Below, piece by piece: positions 8,041 through 16,543 of a stretch of DNA of 59,331 nt; the first letter of the stretch is position 1; each line of letters starts with the position of its first letter. The DNA lies in the NCBI GenBank assembly GCA_002381615.1, contig DFWY01000019.1, positions 1-59,331 of the forward strand, read 5' to 3'. The notes under the pieces were generated by a model. That model ran no database searches. It saw only the letters and a list, made by a program, of their open reading frames with translations, and was not told the origin of the DNA. The DNA comes from Polaromonas sp. UBA4122. GTDB taxonomy: Bacteria; Pseudomonadota; Gammaproteobacteria; Burkholderiales; Burkholderiaceae_C. The translations under genes were made by a program, and so were the position numbers.

Positions 8041-8673
8041 CTAGTTTTTGACATTGCCCAGCGTGGTGCTGGGACGCAGGCTGGGCGCGGGCCCAGCGGC
8101 TGGTGATACTGCGGCGCCCGGTGCCGACGCGGCGGCGCGCGGTGACAGCATGGCGCGAACCCGCCCTGTCGGGTTGGCGGCCGTGCGGTTTTCCGCTCCA
8201 CCATCCACGGTGAACACATCGGTGTTGTTGTTGTAAACAATCAGCGCGCCCGTGGTTTCGTCGACCAGCGTTGCGCCGTTGTAGCGGCGCACCACGGCGC
8301 GCTTGATGAATTTGACGGTATCGGCGCGGCTGTCGTATTCAATACGTTCACCTTCGCCCTCAATATACTCATCGACCCCATCGCGTTTTTTGCGGTAAAA
8401 GGCCAGCTTGCCGGGCGCAGCAATGGCAACGGCCTGCTGGTAACCCTCGGGATCCTGGACCACATCCACCCGCTCACCGCGGACGATGGTGGTGCCCTTG
8501 GTGATGACCACGTTGCCGGTGAACACGCTGGTCTGCTTCAGGTCGTCGTAGCGCAAGGCATCGGCCTCGGCGTTCATGGGCTTGTCGCGATCGGCTGTTT
8601 CAGCCGCGACCGGAAACACCGTCCCCGCCGCCAGGGCGGCCATCACGATCAGGGAGAAAAAAGGGTGTTTCAT
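8041..8673 (-). CDS. lptA: LPS transport periplasmic protein
   Basis: A 210-residue protein with an N-terminal signal peptide (MKHPFFSLIVMAALAAGTVF, cleavage near VAAETA) and the OstA/LptA beta-jellyroll pattern: MNAEADALRYDDLKQTSVF, GNVVITKGTTIVRGERVDV, and later IEYDSRADTVKF. It bridges LPS across the periplasm. The C-terminal 40 residues are Ala/Pro-rich. ATG 8673 is the only start giving a signal peptide. lptC and the kdsC/kdsD genes that normally precede lptA are not upstream; an L,D-transpeptidase gene is there instead. Confidence 0.93.
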   Translation of the reverse strand: MKHPFFSLIVMAALAAGTVFPVAAETADRDKPMNAEADALRYDDLKQTSVFTGNVVITKGTTIVRGERVDVVQDPEGYQQAVAIAAPGKLAFYRKKRDGVDEYIEGEGERIEYDSRADTVKFIKRAVVRRYNGATLVDETTGALIVYNNNTDVFTVDGGAENRTAANPTGRVRAMLSPRAAASAPGAAVSPAAGPAPSLRPSTTLGNVKN

Positions 8674-8974
8674 AAGGCACGAATCTTGCTGCTTAAAGGG
8701 TCCTGTCATTGTAGCCATGCTGGCTGGGGAATGGCCCTGGTGGAAAAATTTTGATATTTTCCCGCACCCATCACAAACTTTTAGCCCCTTGGGCGGCGCT
8801 TCTGCCGGACCAGAATTTGAAAAATCCGGTCTGCGATCCGGTGAAAACGGCTGGAGAAGCCTGAAAAATTGAACGTATCCGAATTTTTCTGGCGTCCGGA
8901 AGGGCGCGCGTCTGGGCGCGACGGCCCATGAGCGGAAACTTACGCGTTCGAGAGACGGGGCGTCAGGTCCGTCA
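8674..8974. other. Intergenic region upstream of lptA
   Basis: This 301-bp gap separates the L,D-transpeptidase stop from lptA. It must carry the lptAB-rpoN promoter if that unit is not read through from upstream. A TACAAT hexamer (about 8707-8712, minus strand) could be a -10 element, but I see no well-spaced -35. No trace of lptC coding sequence is visible in any frame. Confidence 0.4.
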
Positions 8975-9886
8975 TCACTTCGCAATATGGGTGCCAGATT
9001 GAGATACAACCAGCGCGGACAAAGGCGGGCTCGCAGTCTGCAGCCGCTCGCGCTCGTCGACGTCATACGACGCGAAGACTTTTTGCGCCGAGCGGGTTTC
9101 CGGCAGCACGTAGACAATGCCGTACGTCCCGGTAAAACCGTTCGTCCCGGTAAAAGCCGGGTGCACTACGCTCTTGAAGAATTCCGCCGGAACATTGATG
9201 CATCCATAGGAAATACGGTGGTCCAGCGGCGCCGGACTGTCCAGACGCTGCAGACGGCGCTCCTGAACGTTGCTCGTGATCACCGGATGCAGAGAAATCG
9301 CGGCTTTGTAGTCGACCCAGAGCACTTCCTCTCCGTGGAGATCGGGGTTCAGCGCGGCCACAAAGCGGCCCGCCGGCGTCGTGCGCTCTTCGGGGCGAAT
9401 GGTTGCTAACTTTCGATCGCCGATGCCGGGGACGGAGTCGTCGCCCACCGCCAGGCCGAGCAGCGCGGGGGCTGCGCCGCGGAGGCGACCGTCCGCATGG
9501 AATACAAACACTTTGGCGTCTGTTTTGTCGACAATCACGAACGGCAAGCCGCGGTTGTCGCCCGAATCGACGACCCAGTCTGCCACGTGCCGAGCGTCCT
9601 GGGACGCGCGCTCCCGCTCGAAGTTCGCCCGTTTGGCACGATATTCCGACGCGGTCGTGGCGGGGGCTGCTGCGCCTTGATGCGCGGACAATGAGCGGCT
9701 CGGGTTGGCCAATGGCGCAACGTCGTTTGCCGCGAACGCTGGGTGCGCGCTAAAACTGGCGGCCAGCAGGCCCAAGCAAATTCCTTTGGCCAGGATCGCC
9801 GCGATCAAGCGCACGCTCCCTGAGCGCCTTGCGCACCGCATCGTCACCGAAACGCGCAGCCCGATCCTTTTTCTATTGCTTGTCAT
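8975..9886 (-). CDS. L,D-transpeptidase family protein (YkuD domain), exported
   Basis: A 303-residue protein. After a basic N-terminus comes a hydrophobic signal segment (LIAAILAKGICLGLLAASFS) with probable cleavage near AHPAFAAND. The C-terminal half is a YkuD/ErfK-like domain: LPFVIVDKTDAKVFVF opens it, and RISYGCINVPAEFF holds the catalytic Cys of the 'SxGCI(R/N)' motif, with ISLHP contributing the His region. Such enzymes form 3-3 cross-links or attach proteins to peptidoglycan. A short direct duplication (FTGTN, GFTGTYG) follows the active site. ATG 9886 is preferred over 9940 because it lies closer to the signal sequence. It is downstream of the TPS pair on the same strand. Confidence 0.8.
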   Translation of the reverse strand: MTSNRKRIGLRVSVTMRCARRSGSVRLIAAILAKGICLGLLAASFSAHPAFAANDVAPLANPSRSLSAHQGAAAPATTASEYRAKRANFERERASQDARHVADWVVDSGDNRGLPFVIVDKTDAKVFVFHADGRLRGAAPALLGLAVGDDSVPGIGDRKLATIRPEERTTPAGRFVAALNPDLHGEEVLWVDYKAAISLHPVITSNVQERRLQRLDSPAPLDHRISYGCINVPAEFFKSVVHPAFTGTNGFTGTYGIVYVLPETRSAQKVFASYDVDERERLQTASPPLSALVVSQSGTHIAK

Positions 9887-9962
9887 AGGATTGCCTTGGC
9901 ACATGACTGCAAGTGGCCCCGGCGCGTATGTTTCATCCATCGGCGCAGAGGGCCTGCGGCTC

Positions 9963-12875
9963 TCAGTTGCGGCCTTGTTTGCGCGGACCAGGGGGCACCA
10001 CGTAGATCATTGGCGGCGTCTTGGCAGGTGGCACGACAATCGGCGTTTGCTCGGGCACGACAACCGGCGTTTCAACTGGCACTGCGGCTGGTACAAGGGT
10101 CAGCAGCTTGGGCGGCGTCTGAGCCAGTACTACGGTGGGCCAGGCGACCGGCGTCACGGGCGGGACGATCTCCGGCGGTGTGAAGGGGGGCACTACAAGC
10201 AGCAGCGTCTCAGGGGGCGGTGGTGTTGGTGTTGGTGTTGGTGTTGGTGTTGGTGTCGGAGTCGGAGTCGGAGTCGGAGTCGGAGTCGGAGTTGGAGTCG
10301 GTGTCGGAGTTGGAGTCGGTGTCGGAGTTGGAGTCGGTGTCGGCACCACCGTCCATGTCGCCGGGACCAGGCAAACCTGCAGGCTGGGATAAGTCACTCC
10401 ATTGGTGACCATGGTCCAGATGCTGGTGAAGTCCCAGGTCGGGCTCAAAGGCGCGTTGGCCGGCGTGGCAGAAGTGAAATTGAGCTGCTGTTTCATGTCG
10501 GCGGTGGGCATGCCCTTGACGCCGGCGCCGCCGGCGCTGAGGCCTTGAAGGGAGGTCGTGGTATCCCAGAAGCTGTTGCTGGCGGTGCCACCGTTCATGA
10601 ACCCCACCAGCCCGCCGACGGGAACGGCGCCGCTCACGGCGCCTGCAGAGAAGCTGTTGCTGATGTTCCCGTCATTCCATCCAATGAGCCCGCCGACGTT
10701 GCCGCCTGCCGTCGTCACCGACCCGGTGGCGTAGCTGTTGCTGGTGGCGCCGGTGACCCATCCCGCCAGCCCGCCGACATAGAGCGCGGCGGCGTTCACC
10801 GTGCCGGTGGCGTAGCTCCTCGTGATGTTGCCGGTGATCCAGCCCGCCAGTCCGCCGGTGTAGCCGCCGGTGCCGGTCACTGGCCCGGTGGCGTAACAGC
10901 AGTCGATGTTGCCGGTGATCCAGCCCACCAGCCCGCCGACGTAATCGGCGCCGTTCACCGCGGCCGTGGCGGAGCTGTTGCTGATATTGCCCGTGTCCCA
11001 TCCGACGAGTCCGCCGACGTAGCTGCCGGCACCCGTCACCGCCTGAGTGCTGTGGCTGTTGGTGATGTCGCCGTTGATGTGTCCGGCCAACGTGCCGGTG
11101 TACAGGCCGCCCGACACGCTGCCGCCTGCCAGCGTAACGTTTCTGAGCATGGCGCCGACGGGACTGACGACGTAACCGAACAAGCCCACATTGTTCGTCA
11201 GAGGCCGCGCGATCGTGAGCCCGTTGATGGTGTGGCCCAGCCCGTCGAAGTTGCCGGTGAAGGGGTTCGCAATCGTGTTGCCAACCGGGTTGAAGCCCGC
11301 GCCCGCGTTCCAGGGAATGGTCGGGCTGGCATCGATGTTGCCGCCCATGGCATAGTTTCCAGCCAGGTTGCCGGCCATGCCCTGCAGGTCGGTGCCGGTG
11401 ATGCTGGTTGCCGCGCCCAGGCTGGTGATCACGGTGTAGTTGACAGGCACGCCATTCGAACCCAGCTGGGTGCTGAAATTAGGGCCGGCGGGAAGATTCA
11501 CCGGTGCCAGCACGTTGTAGGTACTCGTATTACCTGCGGCCACGGCACCCTGGCCGTACAGTAGCGACAGGCTGGCTGTGCCCGAGCCCATCATGGCGCT
11601 GCTGATGTTGATGTTGTTCTGGGCGTTGAGGGTGAGCTTGTTGGCTGACCAGGTGACGACATCGGCGACGTTGATGTTGCCGTTGACGCCGACCGCGCCG
11701 GAGCTGCTGAGGATGGTGACGTTGCTGGTGGCAAGGTTGGCGCTGAGTTGGGCGCCAGTGATATCACCACCCGTCGCAGCGATGGTGTAATCCACCGGGT
11801 CGATCAGCCAGGTGCCTGACTTGCCTTGTGCGGATTGAGTGGTAACGATGGTGTTGTCGGCGACTTTGACGTGCGCCGCCGAGGTTTCGATGAAGCCGCC
11901 GTTGCCGCCAGTGGGCGCCGACGCATCAAGCGTGCCGCCCACGTTCACGGTGCCGCTTTGCATGTCGCCCATCAGCTTGATGCTGCCGTCTTTGCCGGTG
12001 ACCAGCGTCTGCGCCCGGATCACACCGGTGTTGTTCACGGCGCTTGGCAGCAGACCACTGGCCGACCGCGCGGTCAGCAAGACCTGGCCGCCGTCGGCTT
12101 GGATCAAGCCGCCGTTTTGCACCAGCGCGTTCACCGCGCCCTGGTTCACTGTCACATTGAGCAGTCCGTCACCGGCGACGTCCAGCGTGATGGCGTTGCC
12201 AGCGGCGAGCGCCACCGTGCCGAGTCGGGCCGCAATGACGCCGTCGTTGCGGACGTTGGCACCCAGCAGCGCCACATAGCCGCCGTCGGCGTTGATCGTT
12301 CCCTGATTGAGGACCGTGCCATTACCCGCGCCAGAAAATTTGTAGCTGCCTGCCATGAAATCACTGTCAGTGATATTCAGGGTGGAGGCAACCAGCCCGC
12401 CGACATTGACCGATGCACCTTGGCCAAACAGGATGCCGTTTGGATTCACCAGAAACACTTTGCCGTTGGCCGACAGACTGCCCAGGATGCTCGAAGGATC
12501 CGAACCCAGCACCCGGTTGAGCGCTACCGAGTTGCTGTTGGGCTGCACGAACCGGACCGCTTCTCCCGGTGCGATGTTGAAGCTCTGCCAGTTGATCGCC
12601 GCGTTCTGCGTCGACTGGGTGATGGTCGTGCTGCCCGCTCCGCTGCTGATGCTGGCGCCACCTGCCGCTACGACGCCGCCTGCGGGTAGGGCAAAGACAT
12701 TCGCGCCAAATGACAGCATCACGGAAACTGCCAGGGCTTGCAGGGTAAAACGTGCACTCGCATGCTTGGCACTTGTGCAGGACGAGGTTTTTTTGCCCGC
12801 GCTTTTGGCGTTTTCGGAAACGGCGACAAAGGTGCCGGTCGTGTCGTTCCAGATTGATCGGTAGGTACAGTTCAT
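9963..12875 (-). CDS. Two-partner secretion exoprotein (TpsA; filamentous haemagglutinin-type with GLUG repeats)
   Basis: A 970-residue secreted protein. Residues 1-30 are an extended signal peptide region (ESPR; NCTYRSIWNDTTGTFVAV), followed by a conventional signal ending near FALPAGG. The TPS secretion domain spans about 65-300 and contains the NPNG motif (144-147). Residues about 580-775 hold five or six GLUG-type repeats (YVGGLVGWITGNI and variants). A run of Thr-Pro dipeptides of about 50 residues and a Pro/Val-rich tail finish the protein. It should be exported by the partner just upstream (14 bp away) and act as an adhesin, biofilm matrix or contact factor. There is no toxin-like C-terminal domain. 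A good Shine-Dalgarno (GGAGTG) precedes ATG 12875. Confidence 0.9.
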   Translation of the reverse strand: MNCTYRSIWNDTTGTFVAVSENAKSAGKKTSSCTSAKHASARFTLQALAVSVMLSFGANVFALPAGGVVAAGGASISSGAGSTTITQSTQNAAINWQSFNIAPGEAVRFVQPNSNSVALNRVLGSDPSSILGSLSANGKVFLVNPNGILFGQGASVNVGGLVASTLNITDSDFMAGSYKFSGAGNGTVLNQGTINADGGYVALLGANVRNDGVIAARLGTVALAAGNAITLDVAGDGLLNVTVNQGAVNALVQNGGLIQADGGQVLLTARSASGLLPSAVNNTGVIRAQTLVTGKDGSIKLMGDMQSGTVNVGGTLDASAPTGGNGGFIETSAAHVKVADNTIVTTQSAQGKSGTWLIDPVDYTIAATGGDITGAQLSANLATSNVTILSSSGAVGVNGNINVADVVTWSANKLTLNAQNNINISSAMMGSGTASLSLLYGQGAVAAGNTSTYNVLAPVNLPAGPNFSTQLGSNGVPVNYTVITSLGAATSITGTDLQGMAGNLAGNYAMGGNIDASPTIPWNAGAGFNPVGNTIANPFTGNFDGLGHTINGLTIARPLTNNVGLFGYVVSPVGAMLRNVTLAGGSVSGGLYTGTLAGHINGDITNSHSTQAVTGAGSYVGGLVGWDTGNISNSSATAAVNGADYVGGLVGWITGNIDCCYATGPVTGTGGYTGGLAGWITGNITRSYATGTVNAAALYVGGLAGWVTGATSNSYATGSVTTAGGNVGGLIGWNDGNISNSFSAGAVSGAVPVGGLVGFMNGGTASNSFWDTTTSLQGLSAGGAGVKGMPTADMKQQLNFTSATPANAPLSPTWDFTSIWTMVTNGVTYPSLQVCLVPATWTVVPTPTPTPTPTPTPTPTPTPTPTPTPTPTPTPTPTPTPTPTPPPPETLLLVVPPFTPPEIVPPVTPVAWPTVVLAQTPPKLLTLVPAAVPVETPVVVPEQTPIVVPPAKTPPMIYVVPPGPRKQGRN
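10219..10349. repeat. Hexanucleotide repeat array encoding the Thr-Pro linker of TpsA
   Basis: On the plus strand, about five GGTGTT units are followed by GGAGTC units and then three copies of an 18-bp higher-order unit (about 10296-10349) mixing GGTGTC, GGAGTT and GGAGTC. All units are six bases, so slippage would change the number of Thr-Pro pairs without a frameshift. Confidence 0.85.
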
Positions 12876-12889
12876 GGGGTCACTCCATT

Positions 12890-14566
12890 TCAGAAATATT
12901 TAACGGCTTGTATCCAGAATCGGCCCGACGCGTCCGGGGCTGACGTGGCCGCTTCATCGCCTAGCTTGAAGGCGTAATACGCCCTCACCATAAAATTGTT
13001 GGCGTCCGACCAGTTGAGTCCAACGCCGGCACCGCTCAGGGTTCTGCGGTTCGGCCCGGCCCCCGGCCAAGGGTTCTTGTTGATAGTCACACTGCCGGTA
13101 TCGACAAAGCCGACCAACTGCACCTGCCCAAGCTGTCGTTCGGAAAACTTCGGCAGTTGCATTCTGGCTTCCAGAGTCAGTACATAGCCCTGGTCCGCAT
13201 AGGCTTCTCCTTCCGGATAGGCTCGCACGGCGTACATGCCGCCGAGTTCCATCTTCTCCGAAATGTCCAGGTTCTTCGAGGCGACTTGCCCGTTGATAGC
13301 TGCGTAAAGCGAGATCGAGTCGGTCACGCTCTGGAGGCGGCTGACGCTGTATCCGAGCTTGTTGTAATGGCCGTTGCTTTGCGCCGTGGCCGCATCGCGA
13401 TCCCGCGCTTCAGGAGTTTGTATGTCGAGGTTGCCAGCAAACCAGGTGAGCGAATAACTGGTCAGTCCACTGCCGCCAAAATTGTCACGGTGGTTGCCGT
13501 ACAGGCTGGGCATCAACACCTGCGCCTTCTTGTCGGTGACGGACGGAGGCGAAGTCGCGTCTATCCTGTCTTGAAACGTCTTGGCATCAAAGGCAAGACC
13601 GGCGTAGAGATTGCTATTGCGCGACCGGATCAGGGGATAACTGCCATAGATGCTCGCAATCTTTGCCGTGCCGTTGGCATCCAGAGGTTCGAATTCATGA
13701 CCCAGTTTGTATTTCAGATAGCTGTAGGCGACCCCGGCCGTCGCTTTACCGAATTGCATCTGGTACGAGGCGCGGGCATAGTTCAGCCCGGAGCCCGAAG
13801 TCATTGCGCGCAGCGAGGCGACGTCGCCGTGGCCCGCCAGATTGTTGAGGTTAACCGTCGCTCCCAAGCGGTATTCGCCAGTGTAATAGTTCCCAGCGTT
13901 GTCGGCATCGACTTCACCCGAGACGCGCGGCCCCGGTGTAACGTCAACGATCAGGTCGGATGCCCCCACGGAGGCACCTGGTACCAGGGTCGATTTGACG
14001 TTCACGCCGGGAAGGTCGGAAAGCAGCAGAAGACGGCTCTCGAGCGGAGCGGAGGTGACCGGGTCGCCGCTGTTGATACCCTCAAGCTGGCTATACACCA
14101 GCCCATCGGACAAGTTGCTCTGGTTGCGCACGGCAACCTTACCGTACTGGCCTTCGAGCACGGCGATGGTGACAGCACCGTCCTTGATGTCCTGCGCGGG
14201 CAGGTAAGCCTGCGCCACGAAATAACCATCATTGCGATAACGCTCGGTAATTTTCAAAGCCATGCCGCGCAGGTCGGCAAGGGTCTGCTCGCTGCCGGGC
14301 TTGAAGCCCGTGAGCGCGATCAGGTCGGCCTCCGGGTAGACGCGCGCGCCCGTCACTCTCAAACTGTTGACGGTTATTTTCACCGCGTCGGACGCTGCAG
14401 TAGCTGGCTCACTGCTGGGCTCGATGCCGATTTTTGGCGCAGCTTTTTGCGGAATGGGCAACGGGGGAATCTGCTGAAGCTGGCTGCCGGCACTGGGAGG
14501 CTGCTGGGCAAACACGCTTTGACTAAGCGCCAGGATCGCAAACGGCAATACTTTATTTTTAAACAC
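12890..14566 (-). CDS. Two-partner secretion transporter (TpsB; ShlB/FhaC/HecB family)
   Basis: A 558-residue outer-membrane protein with a signal peptide (VLPFAILALSQSVFA), a Pro-rich linker, a POTRA_2 region (about 60-210, with TGARVYPEADLIAL and GYFVAQAYLPAQDI) and a C-terminal 16-strand barrel ending in aromatic Phe (WIQAVKYF), as outer-membrane barrels do. The barrel contains the family segment GGMYAVRAYPEGEAYADQGY (the VRGY-like lid region). It transports the TpsA protein encoded 14 bp downstream. The start is GTG 14566, with a strong AGGAG 7-8 bases upstream. Upstream lies a nested palindrome that may control the operon. Confidence 0.92.
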   Translation of the reverse strand: MFKNKVLPFAILALSQSVFAQQPPSAGSQLQQIPPLPIPQKAAPKIGIEPSSEPATAASDAVKITVNSLRVTGARVYPEADLIALTGFKPGSEQTLADLRGMALKITERYRNDGYFVAQAYLPAQDIKDGAVTIAVLEGQYGKVAVRNQSNLSDGLVYSQLEGINSGDPVTSAPLESRLLLLSDLPGVNVKSTLVPGASVGASDLIVDVTPGPRVSGEVDADNAGNYYTGEYRLGATVNLNNLAGHGDVASLRAMTSGSGLNYARASYQMQFGKATAGVAYSYLKYKLGHEFEPLDANGTAKIASIYGSYPLIRSRNSNLYAGLAFDAKTFQDRIDATSPPSVTDKKAQVLMPSLYGNHRDNFGGSGLTSYSLTWFAGNLDIQTPEARDRDAATAQSNGHYNKLGYSVSRLQSVTDSISLYAAINGQVASKNLDISEKMELGGMYAVRAYPEGEAYADQGYVLTLEARMQLPKFSERQLGQVQLVGFVDTGSVTINKNPWPGAGPNRRTLSGAGVGLNWSDANNFMVRAYYAFKLGDEAATSAPDASGRFWIQAVKYF

Positions 14567-14643
14567 CAGGTGACTCCTATGACATGAATAATTTATCGCT
14601 TCTAACCGCGCCGGTTAAGGCACGAAACGATGCTGGCAGGGAT

Positions 14644-14694
14644 GAACAGACCGGGTGCTGGTACGTACGAGGGTCGTACTTTTGAGGTCTGTTC
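14644..14694. promoter_or_regulatory. Nested palindrome upstream of the TPS operon
   Basis: An outer perfect inverted repeat, GAACAGACC (14644-14652) with GGTCTGTTC (14686-14694), encloses an inner one, GTACGA (14665-14670) with TCGTAC (14674-14679), around a GGG spacer. It lies 78-128 bp upstream of the tpsB GTG, in promoter range. It could be an operator for a dimeric regulator or an RNA hairpin of the 5' leader. Confidence 0.55.
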
Positions 14695-14949
14695 AGGCCT
14701 TGAGCCTTGCATTCATTAGGCGCGTAAAAGTTGTAACTGTCTGAAAGACGCCGTAGGACGCAGCGCCATGTCGGAGCGGGAAAAGAACGCGTCTGTCATG
14801 ACACATAGCTGCACAAGGCGCGGTGCGAACGCCGCTCCTGTTGCCGTATTCAAGGTGCTGGAGGGTGACGGGGTGAGCGTGTGCGCCAATCAGGGCGTCA
14901 GGAAAGCCGAAAAATGACGGTTTTTATGCTGGCTTGATAGACTGCATGC

Positions 14950-14992
14950 CAAATAATGACAGGCATGAGCAGCTATGTAATTAGTAGCAATA
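14950..14992. repeat. Dispersed palindromic repeat, copy 3 (downstream of dsbA)
   Basis: The core is GCTAT (14972-14976), a 7-nt loop, then GTAGC (14984-14988), preceded by GGCATGAGCA where other copies have GCGCAAGCA. It lies about 75 bp past the dsbA stop, directly next to a strong hairpin. Confidence 0.65.
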
Positions 14993-14994
14993 TT

Positions 14995-15026
14995 CAAAGC
15001 CCGACCTGCCGCTGGTCAGGGCTTTG
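14995..15026 (-). terminator. Hairpin downstream of dsbA, probable terminator
   Basis: CAAAGCCC (14995-15002) pairs with GGGCTTTG (15019-15026), and the stem continues with GACC/GGTC around a 7-nt loop, with one unpaired A. It begins 36 bp after the dsbA stop. No uninterrupted T-run follows on the minus strand, so its efficiency is uncertain. Confidence 0.6.
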
Positions 15027-15061
15027 AGGGGCTCAGGGTGTTCCCGTCGCCCGACTTGGCC

Positions 15062-15730
15062 TTACTTGGCTTTGCCGCGGGATTGCCCGATCAGGTAATC
15101 AGTAACCTGCAGCGCACGTTCCATGGTTTGAGTCAGTTCGGCGGAGGTGTAATAACGGCCGGCGATGCCCAGTGCCGGCACGCCGTCCACCTTGTAGCTG
15201 TCCATCAGCTGTGTGGACTTGCGCACCTTGGTGCTCACCGAAAACGAGTTGTACATCTCGACGAACTTGGGCTTGCTGATGCCCTGCTTTTCAGCCCAGG
15301 CCGCCACCTGATCTGCCGTATTGAGCGCCTGCCTTTCCACATGAATGGCGTTAAACACCTTTTTTTGGAGTTCATCAACCTTGCCCATTCCTTCGAGCAC
15401 ATAGTAAAGACGCTGCTGCGGCTCCAGATCGGGGCGGAAGGCCACCGGAGCGCGCCTGAGCGTCACGTCCTTGGGTAATTTTTTGCTCCAGGCTTCAAGT
15501 TGCGGCTCAAAGGCGTTGCAATGCGGGCAGCCGTAAAAGAAGAAGTCCACCACCTCAACCTGCCCTGCGGGGGCTTCGGTCGGCGCCGGCCTTTCCAGCG
15601 TCAAATAGTCAGCGCCGTCCTTGAAGGCTCGGGCCTGGGCTTGCGCGGCGGTGGGCAGCAGGGCTGCAGCACCCCAAGTGGCGGCAGCTGCCATGGAAGC
15701 GGCTGAAAGCGAAAACTCACGTCGTTGCAT
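15062..15730 (-). CDS. dsbA: Thiol:disulfide interchange protein DsbA
   Basis: A 222-residue periplasmic oxidoreductase with a signal peptide (MQRREFSLSAASMAAAATWG, cleavage near AQA) and a thioredoxin fold holding the CPHC active site in VDFFFYGCPHCNAFEP. A cis-Pro loop follows (VDGVPALGIAGRY). It introduces disulfide bonds into exported proteins and is reoxidised by DsbB. A good Shine-Dalgarno (AGGAG) precedes ATG 15730. It follows the SPOR gene on the same strand with a hairpin in the 137-bp gap. CPHC is the classical DsbA dipeptide, so DsbC/G is unlikely. Confidence 0.93.
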   Translation of the reverse strand: MQRREFSLSAASMAAAATWGAAALLPTAAQAQARAFKDGADYLTLERPAPTEAPAGQVEVVDFFFYGCPHCNAFEPQLEAWSKKLPKDVTLRRAPVAFRPDLEPQQRLYYVLEGMGKVDELQKKVFNAIHVERQALNTADQVAAWAEKQGISKPKFVEMYNSFSVSTKVRKSTQLMDSYKVDGVPALGIAGRYYTSAELTQTMERALQVTDYLIGQSRGKAK

Positions 15731-15770
15731 TAATTTTTCTCCTGGAATAACGGGGATAGCTGAGATAACC

Positions 15771-15790
15771 CGGCTGTTCCAAAACAGCCG
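15771..15790. repeat. Perfect 8-bp hairpin between the SPOR gene and dsbA
   Basis: CGGCTGTT (15771-15778) and AACAGCCG (15783-15790) form a perfect stem with a 4-nt loop, 40 bp upstream of dsbA. It may be an attenuator, an mRNA stabiliser or an operator. There is no T-run, so simple termination is unlikely. Confidence 0.55.
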
Positions 15791-15867
15791 CCACAGCAGC
15801 GGATTGACAATAAAGCATCAGTGCCGTGCCGAAGTTTGACACAGTGCCTCGGAAAAGTTCAACCAGC

Positions 15868-16479
15868 TTATCGCTGGACCCTGACTAAAGCCGTCTCAAT
15901 CGAGTTGCTGTCCAGCCGTTCCTTGGCCTTGTCGGCGTCTTCCTTTTTGCCAAACGGCCCCACGCGCACGCGGTACACCGTTCGGCCCGACTGCTCTCGC
16001 TCAGTGACCTTGGCCTGCATGCCCAGCAGCAGCAACTTGGCACGCTGCTGCTCCGCGTCTTCCGGTGTGCGGAACGCACCGGCCTGGATGAAATAAGTGA
16101 ACGGATCAACGCCCGAGCCTGATGACGGCGCGTCCATCCTGGCCTTGGCCAGATCGCCCAGCGGGTCGGCCGACACAGCTGGTTTAGCGGTTTTTGGGGG
16201 GGGCACCGCAGTGGAGTCGGGCACGGTGACACTGCTCACTTCGCCGGAAGCCGAGGGCGGCGGCTTGACGGAATTTTTCCCGGCCAGTGGCGCATTCGGG
16301 TTCCAGTCCTTGTTCTTTTTGGCTTCCGCGGCATCACTGTCGGGATTGCGCGGCTGGCTCTTGTTCATGAAAGGCACCGGCACCTTGGTGATGTACACCG
16401 CCACGGCCAGCGCGGCGCCAAGGCCAATCAGCGCGCCAATAATCAAACCCAGCAGGGTTCCGCCTCGTTGTTTATTCAT
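15868..16479 (-). CDS. SPOR-domain cell-division/envelope protein
   Basis: A 203-residue inner-membrane protein: a short cytoplasmic N-terminus (MNKQRGGTLLG), one transmembrane helix (LIIGALIGLGAALAVAVYIT), a Pro/Ser-rich periplasmic linker, and a C-terminal SPOR domain (FTYFIQAGAFRTPEDAEQQR through YRVRVGPFGKKEDAD), which binds denuded peptidoglycan at the septum. It resembles FtsN-like or DedD-like proteins of betaproteobacteria. ATG 16479 gives the usual short cytoplasmic tail; ATG 16533, just before the argS stop and with its own AAAGAG, would add 18 residues and cannot be excluded. It lies between argS and dsbA on one strand. Confidence 0.85.
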   Translation of the reverse strand: MNKQRGGTLLGLIIGALIGLGAALAVAVYITKVPVPFMNKSQPRNPDSDAAEAKKNKDWNPNAPLAGKNSVKPPPSASGEVSSVTVPDSTAVPPPKTAKPAVSADPLGDLAKARMDAPSSGSGVDPFTYFIQAGAFRTPEDAEQQRAKLLLLGMQAKVTEREQSGRTVYRVRVGPFGKKEDADKAKERLDSNSIETALVRVQR

Positions 16480-16543
16480 ACCTTGCCCAACTTCCTTGCC
16501 TTGGTTTCTGAGTGCTTGAATGTTTGAGTGCATCAAGCGCTCT

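Larger units (their letters stand above)
14567..15061. other. Intergenic region between tpsB and dsbA
   Basis: This 495-bp gap has no plausible gene. It holds the nested palindrome at 14644-14694, a dispersed palindromic repeat at 14950-14992 and a strong hairpin at 14995-15026. The promoter of the minus-strand TPS operon should lie between about 14600 and 14900, but no clear -35/-10 pair was recognised. Confidence 0.5.

Noticed and set aside
10560-11100. Regularly spaced similar segments that could suggest a CRISPR array
   Set aside because: They are in-frame protein repeats (GLUG) with variable spacing and no conserved direct repeat.
9705-11564. Long plus-strand open frame across tpsA and the L,D-transpeptidase gene
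   Set aside because: Its sequence is low-complexity shadow (Arg/Gly/His-rich) of the TpsA repeats; TpsA has clear ESPR, TPS and GLUG features.
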